From Alphaproteobacteria bacterium (GTDB lineage: Bacteria; Pseudomonadota; Alphaproteobacteria; Caulobacterales; Hyphomonadaceae): DNA of 59,126 nucleotides. The stretch is taken from the NCBI GenBank assembly GCA_018969425.1, contig JAGWYJ010000019.1, forward strand, positions 1 through 59,126, in the 5' to 3' direction. The notes under the pieces were generated by a model. The model had not been told where the DNA came from. It worked only from the letters and a program-made list of their open reading frames with translations, and searched no databases. The first letter of the stretch is position 1. Every line of letters begins with the position of its first letter. Of this stretch, positions 8,307 to 15,935 are shown piece by piece. Both the position numbers and the translations under genes were made by a program.

Positions 8307-9227
8307 TTACTCAAGCGGCTGCTTGCTCTTTTCAAGAGCGGGCCCGGGAAGCGGGTTCGCCCGAAGGTGGCCGTACATCAGCTCTTCGACGAACTCGACG
8401 CACTTGAATTGCTGAAGTTGAGCGTCCTCTCCGACGCGACGGTAGAGATTGTAAGCGATTTTCCAGGGCTTCGTGTAGGTTTCCGGATCCTCGATTGTCG
8501 CCTCATACCTCATCGTATTCGGGCTGGTAGGCGTGTAACGCTCTACGACCTTGGTCGTTGAGCCGTGGTGGTTGCCCGCCCGATCCAGCCAGGTATCAGA
8601 CAGCAGACCCGTCACCTCTACAACGAACGTGTCGCCCTCCCAGCGGCCGTAGGACTGCCCCATCCAGCTATCGATTGGAGCTTCACCCGGATCTTCCAGG
8701 AAGACGTTCCGGACCGCGCCGGCATATTCATAGGCGAAAAACACCGCCTTATCCGAATGGAAGATCTGGAAGGGGTAGGGCATGTAATTGGCCCTGGGAA
8801 CGCCCGGCAGGTAGCACTTGATCTCAGGGTCGCGATTGATCCAGTCGGCCTTGTTTTCATTACGAAGAGCCAGGGCTTCCGGGGTGTAAGGGATCTTACC
8901 GTCGCCCTGCACGATGCCTACGCCGGCCGGAACAGCTCCGACGGCGCCCAAAGCCACCACACGGGCGTCAGGAACCGGAACATAGGGACCAGGGCGGAGC
9001 TGCATCGCCGCGCTCGCCGGATGAGCTTCAATATTGTAATTTGCGGTGTTGAGCACCTGCCAGACCCCGTTCAGGTCCGGATGTTTGCCGTCAGGCCCCC
9101 TGGGGGCGACATAAGCTGCAGCCGCAGCCGGAGCCGCAGCAGCCTGAGTGGACGCTCCTTCAGTCGGCGCGGTCTGACACCCCGCCAGCGCGACTCCCAG
9201 AACCAGTGTAGAAACAAGCTTCTTCAT
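8307..9227 (-). CDS. Lipoprotein of the 'PDLxGVW' family, diverged paralogue 3 of 3
   Basis: A third, more distant member of the family found at 5129 and 6224. ATG 9227 follows GGGAGGAG and begins a lipoprotein signal ending VALAGC, so unlike its paralogues this one is membrane-anchored. After an Ala-rich linker come APRGPDGKHPDLNGVW, a Cys in EIKCYLPGVP, YGRWEGDTFVVEV, and a C-terminal Cys in FKCVEFVEELMYGH. The two-cysteine layout and the 'trp-glu-gly-asp' core are kept, while the GERC and CHEGNY contexts are replaced. It is probably a separate transcript ending at the hairpin at 8268. Function is unknown. Confidence 0.72.
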   Translation of the reverse strand: MKKLVSTLVLGVALAGCQTAPTEGASTQAAAAPAAAAAYVAPRGPDGKHPDLNGVWQVLNTANYNIEAHPASAAMQLRPGPYVPVPDARVVALGAVGAVPAGVGIVQGDGKIPYTPEALALRNENKADWINRDPEIKCYLPGVPRANYMPYPFQIFHSDKAVFFAYEYAGAVRNVFLEDPGEAPIDSWMGQSYGRWEGDTFVVEVTGLLSDTWLDRAGNHHGSTTKVVERYTPTSPNTMRYEATIEDPETYTKPWKIAYNLYRRVGEDAQLQQFKCVEFVEELMYGHLRANPLPGPALEKSKQPLE

Positions 9228-9370
9228 AACTCCTCCCCGTACGCCCAACACTTATGACCTGTCCCCGTTCTAGGACCTACCGCTTCCGCCTTCTGATTTG
9301 TTTGGCGGCGAGCGATACGAACGGGATGAAGCGCGAAGGGCCGACGCTGCGGTAAGGAACATACCGACCT

Positions 9371-11917
9371 TCAGGCTGAGCGCAAGACGTGAGCGGGCCG
9401 ATGGGACAAAGTCGCCCAACCCACCGCAAGACCTCCCAAAGCCGCAGAAGCCACGGAAATCGATGAAACAAGCAGGACTGGCTCCCAGGCAAAGCGCCAC
9501 TGAGCCTCGAACACGTTTATCACAATCGGGTGAGAAGCCGCGATCCCCAGACCGGCCCCAAGCATCACAGCGACGCTCCCCGCCAGAGCGAACTCGAGGG
9601 CGTAAAGACCAAGTATCGCGGCGCGAGACGCCCCAAACGTCTTAAGCAGGGCGGAGTCCTGCCGACGCCGCCGCGCCGCCGCTGCGAACGCCCCGAACAA
9701 AACCAGCACCCCAGCCAGGGTGACGACACTGGCGAGAACCGTGACGATCAGCGAAACCTCATCAAAAAGGTCCGCCGCCGTCTCAAGCGTCCGCCTCAGC
9801 TGGAAGACCAGCACCCCCGGCCATCGATCCGAGATAGCGGTCACGACCTCCGTCTCCCGCGAGGGGTCCAGTCTGACGATCGCGGTATGAAAAGGTCGGG
9901 CCGCCTCCAGCACGCCTGGAGACAGAATGAAAGCCATATTGGGACCAAACCCTCCCCAGTCGACCTTCCGGATAGAGGCGACCGTCGCCTCCAGATCCCG
10001 ACCGAAGATCCTGAAACCGATCTGATCCCCGACCATCAGACCCAGCCCTTGGGCCGCGCCCTCCTCAACGGAGACCAGCAGAGGCCCCGAATAATCCGCC
10101 TTCCACCAGGCGCCTGCCTTCAGTCGAAGATCCTGAGGCGGCGCCGCCATGAAGCTCATGGCGGTTTCACCCCGAACAACCCAACGCTCTTCAGGAGAGA
10201 CAGCCTCCTCTCGAAGCGTTTCTCCATCGATCGTCGTCACGCGCCCCAGGATGAAAGGAGCGCGCTGATAGACACGCCCGTTCGAGACATCAATGCCCTG
10301 AGCGGTCATCAGTTCATCAAATGCGGCGACATCATCGTGCGGGATCTGCCGAATGATCAACGCTGGAGCGTTGGCTGGCGCCGTGTCGCGTATCTGACCG
10401 AGCAGATTTGTCTGAACAACAGCGACGAGCGTCAGAAGCGACAATCCCAATCCCAGAGCGGGAGCAAGGGTGGGAGCAAGCGATCCGGGACCTCCCAGAT
10501 TGGCCAGCACAAGGCGCATAAATCCTCGTGATCGGTCCGCGAGACGCAAAGCCAGTCTCCGGATCAACTGCGCCGCTCCAGCCATGATCAGATAGACGGC
10601 CGCAGCGCCTGCCAGCAATGAAAGCGTGACAAGCGGCCTGACAGAGCCGAGGACAGCCAGGAGCGTCAATACAGCCGCCGCGGACGCCGAAACGGAAAGC
10701 TCTGACGTCGGAACAGGTCCGGACAGCCCCTCCCCTGCGCGCCTGAACAGCCGGGCTGGCGGAGTCGATCGGGCCCGGCCAAGTGCGGGAGCGGCGAAGA
10801 CGACCGCAGCGAGCACGCCAAGAGTGAACCCCTTGGCCAATGGCCACGGAAAGACCCCGAGGCTCGATGGAAGGGGTATTCTATCGCCCGCCAAAGCTGT
10901 CAGAATCCAGGGTGAAACGGCGCCAGCCAGCGTTCCGACCCCGGACCCAAGCATTGCCAAAGCTCCCAGCTGCAAAGCATAGGCGGCCCGGATATGGCCA
11001 GCGTCCGCCCCGAGGGCCTTGAGAGCTGCTATCGAATCCACTCGGGATTCAAGGAAGGAGACGGTAGCCTGAGCGACGCCTACGCCTCCGGCGACAAGCG
11101 CTGCAATGCCAATGACGGTCATAAACGTGTCGAGCATATCCAGAAGATCACGCAGACCGTCCACGGCGTCGTCGGGACCGCGATATCGTATGCCGACATC
11201 GGGCCAGTCCCTTTCGATTTCGGCTTCAATGTCGCGATCGGAGGACGGTTCAAGAAGAAGACGATAGGACGTTCGGAACAGACGGCCGGGATCAAGCTCA
11301 CCTATTTCTCGCAGCGCCTCGATCGCCATAAGGACACTCGGTTGAAAGGCTCCCGGGACACCGAGCCGATCCGGCTGCGACATAAGCACGGCGCGGATCT
11401 GAAACGAATTCCCGCCCAATTCTACGGAATCGCCGACAGATAGAGCCAAGGCGTCGAGAAAGGACTGGCTGACCGCCACACCCCAAATCCCGCCTGCAGA
11501 GCGGACGACCTCCGACAGCTCGAGATCCGGCTTCAGCGTGACCCGCCCAAGAAGGGGATAGGCCCCATCGACGCCTCGCACATCGGCCTGACGCACGACA
11601 TCTCCATGACGCGCCATCATGTCCACGTCGGCCATCTGAGAGACGCGTCCACGGGTCGCCATCCACTCAAGTTCAGCCTGGCTCGCCTCCCTTTGGGAAA
11701 ACCCCAGCTGGGCATCACCCCCGAGAAGGGTGCGGGACTGCTCGGAAAGTCCTCGGGAAAAAGTCTCCGTGACCGAACCGGAGGCGGAAATGGCCCAGGC
11801 CCCAAGGGCAAGGCACGCAAAGTAAATCCAGAAGCCGCCGACGCCGCCTGCCAGCTCGCGCAGAGCGATCTTTATCCATACGCCGGCTGAGGCTGAAGAT
11901 CCTGGCGGCTGGCTCAT
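9371..11917 (-). CDS. ybbP: ABC transporter permease, FtsX-like (YbbP type)
   Basis: An inner-membrane permease of about 848 residues with the layout of YbbP/LolC-like exporters: an N-terminal helix, a large periplasmic domain, three helices, a central block of further hydrophobic helices, a second periplasmic domain, and a C-terminal FtsX module. Its start codon overlaps the stop of the ATPase gene by 4 nt (ATGA), so the two form one transporter. The pair lies divergent from a TesA-like esterase, the arrangement known from E. coli ybbAP-tesA, which supports the name. A lipid- or hydrophobic-compound-export role is plausible but unproven. The symbol rests on architecture and neighbours. Confidence 0.88.
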   Translation of the reverse strand: MSQPPGSSASAGVWIKIALRELAGGVGGFWIYFACLALGAWAISASGSVTETFSRGLSEQSRTLLGGDAQLGFSQREASQAELEWMATRGRVSQMADVDMMARHGDVVRQADVRGVDGAYPLLGRVTLKPDLELSEVVRSAGGIWGVAVSQSFLDALALSVGDSVELGGNSFQIRAVLMSQPDRLGVPGAFQPSVLMAIEALREIGELDPGRLFRTSYRLLLEPSSDRDIEAEIERDWPDVGIRYRGPDDAVDGLRDLLDMLDTFMTVIGIAALVAGGVGVAQATVSFLESRVDSIAALKALGADAGHIRAAYALQLGALAMLGSGVGTLAGAVSPWILTALAGDRIPLPSSLGVFPWPLAKGFTLGVLAAVVFAAPALGRARSTPPARLFRRAGEGLSGPVPTSELSVSASAAAVLTLLAVLGSVRPLVTLSLLAGAAAVYLIMAGAAQLIRRLALRLADRSRGFMRLVLANLGGPGSLAPTLAPALGLGLSLLTLVAVVQTNLLGQIRDTAPANAPALIIRQIPHDDVAAFDELMTAQGIDVSNGRVYQRAPFILGRVTTIDGETLREEAVSPEERWVVRGETAMSFMAAPPQDLRLKAGAWWKADYSGPLLVSVEEGAAQGLGLMVGDQIGFRIFGRDLEATVASIRKVDWGGFGPNMAFILSPGVLEAARPFHTAIVRLDPSRETEVVTAISDRWPGVLVFQLRRTLETAADLFDEVSLIVTVLASVVTLAGVLVLFGAFAAAARRRRQDSALLKTFGASRAAILGLYALEFALAGSVAVMLGAGLGIAASHPIVINVFEAQWRFAWEPVLLVSSISVASAALGGLAVGWATLSHRPAHVLRSA

Positions 11918-12579
11918 CGAATGAGACCGTCGGACATCTCGATGACACGGTCCGCACGCCTCGCAAGGTCCAGATCGTGGGTCACCACCACCAGACTGGC
12001 GCCTCGATCGCGTGCGATTGAAAACAGCATGTCAGCGACCACCAGTCCGGACGCTCTGTCCAGATTTCCCGTCGGCTCATCAGCGAAAACCAGGCTCGGC
12101 CGGCTCGCCAGCGCGCGAGCGACAGCCACCCTCTGCCTCTCCCCTCCCGACAACTGCCCGGGATAGTGGTCCAATCGCCCCGCAAGGCCGACCGCAGAGA
12201 GGGCTGAACGGGCGAGTTCGTCGACGCCCTCGAGTCCGGCGATTTCGAGGGGAATGCGCACATTATCCAGAGCAGACATGGTCTGCAGCAAATGGAAAGA
12301 CTGAAACACGAGACTGACGCGCCCACGCCGCAAACGGGCGAGGGCGTCTTCATCAAGCCCCGTCAGCGACCGCCCGAGGAGGCGAACCTCGCCGCCGGTC
12401 GCCGCCTCAATGCCGGAGGCGACAGAAATGAGTGAGGACTTTCCAGAGCCGGAGGGTCCAATAACGGCGACGCATTCAGCGGGGTCGACCCTGAAGGAGA
12501 CCCCCTTGAGAATCTCAACTGGCCCCGACGAGGCGGGAAGAGTGAGACGGACGTCATTGAGCTCGAGAGCTGCTTCCAC
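11914..12579 (-). CDS. ybbA: ABC transporter ATP-binding protein (YbbA type)
   Basis: A cytoplasmic ATPase that powers the adjacent FtsX-like permease. All nucleotide-binding motifs are present: Walker A GPSGSGKSS, signature LSGGERQRVA, Walker B LVFADEPTGNLD and the switch histidine in VVTHD. At 221 residues it has the standard size for LolD/YbbA/MacB-type subunits. The start is a GTG with GAGG 7 nt upstream. Translation is coupled to the permease through an ATGA overlap. It is divergent from the esterase at 12716 across a 136-bp intergenic region. Confidence 0.92.
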   Translation of the reverse strand: MEAALELNDVRLTLPASSGPVEILKGVSFRVDPAECVAVIGPSGSGKSSLISVASGIEAATGGEVRLLGRSLTGLDEDALARLRRGRVSLVFQSFHLLQTMSALDNVRIPLEIAGLEGVDELARSALSAVGLAGRLDHYPGQLSGGERQRVAVARALASRPSLVFADEPTGNLDRASGLVVADMLFSIARDRGASLVVVTHDLDLARRADRVIEMSDGLIR

Positions 12580-12715
12580 GATCGACCTCGTAACGACGAA
12601 TACCTGTTGCTCTTGATACTCTTCAGGCGATTTTACGATAGATTGGACTTATCGGCTCACTCCGGACAGACCCGGCGATGCCGATCCGTGATCATCAGCG
12701 AAGGACCATCTGGTA

Positions 12716-13474
12716 ATGTTCAGACCACATGATGAAAGGACAGGCCGGACAGGCGCGCTGATCGCCACCGTCATCCTCCTTTTCGCCGCATGCGCGCCTG
12801 CCGACCCAGATCGCGACACCCCGCCAGGACCCGCCGCCGCTGATACCGCCGCGACGACCGTCTCGGGACAAACCGGCCAGCAATCGACCATGGTCATCAT
12901 GCTGGGCGATAGCCTGACAGCAGGATATCGGCTTACGCCGGACGAGGCGCTGCCCTCGGCTCTGGAACGACGGCTACGGGAGCTTGGTCTATCCGTGACC
13001 ATGGTGAACGCCGGCGTGTCAGGCGACACAACTGCAGACGCGCTGAACCGATATGAATTCAGCGTTGCAGCGTCGAACCCGGATCTTCTGGTGATCGCAA
13101 TTGGCGCCAACGACTTCCTGAATGGACTGGACCCGCGTCAGGCCCGGGAGAACATTGCCCGGCTGCTCGAAAAAGCTCAAGAAGACGGCATACCCGCCGC
13201 ACTCGTCGGGCTGACGCCGCCCGAGACATCCGAACCGCGCGGGGCCCTCCTCTCACAGGACTTCGACTACAGCGAGATCTATCCTGAGCTCGCCCGCTCT
13301 TATGGCGCACCTCTTTTCCCAAACATGCTGGCTCGGGTTGCGGGCCGACCTGAACTTCTGCAGGACGATGGTCTTCATCCGACCGCTGAGGGCGTTGAGG
13401 CGATAGCCGAGGACATGACGCCGTTTCTGGAGCCGCTCGTCAGAGGAGCCGCCGCCTCGCCCGCCCCAGAGTAA
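12716..13474 (+). CDS. tesA: TesA-like SGNH esterase/acyl-thioesterase (arylesterase), lipoprotein
   Basis: A GDSL/SGNH hydrolase. Block I is LGDSLTAGY with nucleophile Ser66, block II is AGVSGDTT, block III is GANDF, and block V is DGLHPT with the catalytic Asp-His. The N-terminus reads as a lipoprotein signal ending LLFAAC, so the enzyme is probably anchored in the periplasm; the Thr/Pro-rich stretch before the catalytic domain is a linker. It faces the ybbAP-type transporter, as in E. coli, where TesA is a periplasmic multifunctional thioesterase/lysophospholipase. The natural substrate here is unknown. Confidence 0.88.
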   Translation: MFRPHDERTGRTGALIATVILLFAACAPADPDRDTPPGPAAADTAATTVSGQTGQQSTMVIMLGDSLTAGYRLTPDEALPSALERRLRELGLSVTMVNAGVSGDTTADALNRYEFSVAASNPDLLVIAIGANDFLNGLDPRQARENIARLLEKAQEDGIPAALVGLTPPETSEPRGALLSQDFDYSEIYPELARSYGAPLFPNMLARVAGRPELLQDDGLHPTAEGVEAIAEDMTPFLEPLVRGAAASPAPE

Positions 13475-13664
13475 AACTGAGGCGAGACGCTCTCCCTTCC
13501 GCGCTGGTGCGGGACATTTCCAGAGACCGCCTCACGGGGACCAGACCCCCCGTAAGATCCAGACGGCTCACCATGGCCTATCAGCAGAGATTTTCATTTG
13601 CCGCAGATATCCCTGGCCTTAGAACTAGAGGAAACTAGCGAGTTATCGTGCTGAGGGTGTGACA

Positions 13665-15065
13665 ATGATGAGACCAGCTCTCCTCATCGCAGGGTTAGTG
13701 TCCCTGGTCTCAGGCGCCTCCTGGGGCCAGGGCGTCGGAGACGCTCCTTCCGACGCGAAATCGGGCGACGGCCGGTTTATTACCTGGAAAGAGCATATCA
13801 TCGATGACCGTCTCGCCGACGGAACCCCACTCTCGGGAGGCGACGGTCTGATCATGGTCGATCTGGACCTGGACGGATTTGGGGACATCGTGTCCGTGCA
13901 TGAGTCGGATGTCGTCTACGACGGGGAGCCAGACGGCTTCGTTCGAATCGCATTCGGAACCGACAATCCAGATCGCTGGATTAATGTCACGCTTGTGGAA
14001 GGATCTGAAGCGGGCGCTCCGGAAGACGCCGCCGCAGCGGATGTGAACGGCGACGGCTATCCTGACATTGTGATTGCGAGCGAGCTGGCTCACCTTCTTT
14101 ATCTACAGAACCCGGGCCGGGACGCCCGAAAAACGCCGTGGAGACGGACCCTTCTGAAAGACACGGTGAACCGCGGATCCTTCATTCGTGTCTTTCTCGG
14201 GGATCTCGACGGCGATGGGCGCCCTGAGGCGACAGCCGCAAATAAAGGCGTTCAGGATCCGCCCGCTGGATGGGACAAACTGACGCCAGTGTCCGTCTTC
14301 AAACCTGGGGGGAACCCCCTCGACGGAGCGGCTTGGCGCGAAAAAGAGTTGATGAGGGCGGTTATCCCGCAAAACGCCCAGATGATCGATATCGACAGCG
14401 ACGGAGATATCGATGTGATCGCTGGCGAGAGAACACGCGCCCGTCTCACGCTGTTTGAAAACACAGACGGCAGAGGAGGACTGGTAGGCGATGAGATCAG
14501 GATCGACCAGGCCCGCGCCGGAGGATTCAATCTGGACTATGCCGACTTCAACCATGACGGCCGCCTCGACATCGTCGCTGCGACTGACCGAGGCCTGGGT
14601 TGGCTTGAACAGCCGGCTTCGATCAGAGACATCTGGAAATTTCATGCAATAGGGGATTTCGGCCCCGACGCCCTGACCGGCATAGCCGCATCCGATATCG
14701 ACGGCGACGGCGATATCGACGTGATCTCAGGAGGCTATAGTCGGGGCGATCGCGCGACAGATTCGAACATGCCGATTTCCGCGTCTCTGGGACGCCTGGG
14801 ATGGTTCGCCAACCCCGGAAGGGCGGATCTTCCCTGGACGAGGCATGATATATCTCGACGGGTCCGCGGGATGTTCGACAAATTCATTGCCCGGGACATG
14901 GATGCGGACGGAGATATCGATTTCGCAGGCACTCGGGGAAACAGCACGCCTTATGACGGGGTATTCTGGCTGGAGCAGGTACGTGAGGAGACGCCTCAGC
15001 AGCGCTTCAAACGGGCTCGCGAATTGGATAGCCCGGAAGTTCCCCTTCCCCCTGCCGCGAAATAA
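13665..15065 (+). CDS. Secreted FG-GAP/VCBS repeat beta-propeller protein
   Basis: An exported protein with at least seven calcium-loop repeats of the D-x-[DN]-x-D-G-x-x-D type. Examples are DLDLDGFGDIV, DVNGDGYPDIV, DLDGDGRPEAT, DIDSDGDIDVI, DFNHDGRLDIV, DIDGDGDIDVI and DMDADGDIDFA. Together these predict a calcium-binding seven-bladed propeller resembling integrin-alpha-like proteins. ATG 13665 is preferred over the GTG at 13659 because GAGG sits 8 nt upstream; a signal peptide ending ASWGQG follows. No catalytic residues are evident, so binding or adhesion is more likely than enzymology. It is converged upon by the gene at 15132. Confidence 0.85.
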   Translation: MMRPALLIAGLVSLVSGASWGQGVGDAPSDAKSGDGRFITWKEHIIDDRLADGTPLSGGDGLIMVDLDLDGFGDIVSVHESDVVYDGEPDGFVRIAFGTDNPDRWINVTLVEGSEAGAPEDAAAADVNGDGYPDIVIASELAHLLYLQNPGRDARKTPWRRTLLKDTVNRGSFIRVFLGDLDGDGRPEATAANKGVQDPPAGWDKLTPVSVFKPGGNPLDGAAWREKELMRAVIPQNAQMIDIDSDGDIDVIAGERTRARLTLFENTDGRGGLVGDEIRIDQARAGGFNLDYADFNHDGRLDIVAATDRGLGWLEQPASIRDIWKFHAIGDFGPDALTGIAASDIDGDGDIDVISGGYSRGDRATDSNMPISASLGRLGWFANPGRADLPWTRHDISRRVRGMFDKFIARDMDADGDIDFAGTRGNSTPYDGVFWLEQVREETPQQRFKRARELDSPEVPLPPAAK

Positions 15066-15131
15066 AGGCGCTCTCAGACCCGCTGGCGTCACAGGGAACG
15101 GTCTCTCAGCATTCGAAGAAAGCGCGCAGCG

Positions 15132-15782
15132 TCAGATCCTGGGAAACATGTCCGCCCCGCTCACAGGCGGTTTCTCAAAGCCGCTTTCGGCGCGAGGGAG
15201 ATCGCAATCGGAGATATCTCTGATATGCAGGTCATCAAGAAGCCGTCGTCCAAGACCTGGGACCAGCCAGGCGCCTCGCGCGATTTGCGGAAGAGACAGC
15301 CCCATCGCAGCCAATAAGGTGCTGAAGGCGGAATTAGAATTCGGACCTAGCCCAAGGAACGGATAGGGCAGCCCCCCTCCGCCTGACGGGCCCGGACTGC
15401 CAGCGTTGATTCGCTTCATCGCCTCTCTCGCGGCCGAGAGATAGAGGGCCAGATCTGACGCATCTAGGCGGTCGGCGATCATCGCAGCCTCGCCCCTTCG
15501 AACGACATCCAAAAGCCCGGAAACGCCCTTGACGGCGCCGTGGATGGACAGGGCGGTGTAGGGGTGCTCCGCCGTGTCGTAAACGCGCAACCGGTCAGAT
15601 GGCAGAAATCCGATAGGCTTACATCGCCAGTCTCCGCTGTCAGGGTCGAGGCTCGAAGCCAGTCCGTTGAACTGTCGGACGCATCGGCCATAACCGTCCG
15701 CCACGGCGAGCACACGGTGGGCGGCGAAGGCCGTTCCGCGCGGCAGGCGATGTTCAGCTGCGATGATCATCCATTTGGACAT
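15132..15782 (-). CDS. Conserved-looking protein of unknown function
   Basis: I do not recognise a named family. The 216-residue protein has no signal peptide or membrane helix. It contains an early His (AAHRVLAV), RQFNGLASS, KPIGFLPSDRLRVY, and the segment LPYPFLGLGPNSNSAFSTLLAAMGL, whose NSNS lies where permuted papain-like (NlpC/P60, LRAT-type) folds have a catalytic loop, though no Cys is there. A cysteine-less relative of that fold is one speculative reading. It sits alone, converging on the FG-GAP gene and divergent from the quinoprotein at 15936. Codon use and composition look like the surroundings, so the gene is probably real. Confidence 0.6.
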   Translation of the reverse strand: MSKWMIIAAEHRLPRGTAFAAHRVLAVADGYGRCVRQFNGLASSLDPDSGDWRCKPIGFLPSDRLRVYDTAEHPYTALSIHGAVKGVSGLLDVVRRGEAAMIADRLDASDLALYLSAAREAMKRINAGSPGPSGGGGLPYPFLGLGPNSNSAFSTLLAAMGLSLPQIARGAWLVPGLGRRLLDDLHIRDISDCDLPRAESGFEKPPVSGADMFPRI

Positions 15783-15935
15783 GACAAGAAAAATACCCCT
15801 GTCCGCCGCGTAGAAGAAGAGCGGGTCATGCGAGAAAGCTTTTCATTGACGCTTCCTTAGGGCAGGTTCGGCGATGTCACGACAAAAGACGTCGGACAGC
15901 CGCAAAAGAAGGCGGCATCACGGGGAGTTGAACGG

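Noticed and set aside
8565-9530. Long plus-strand frames opposite the third 'PDLxGVW' gene and the permease
   Set aside because: Shadow frames of GC-rich genes with biased Arg/Pro content and no start signals.
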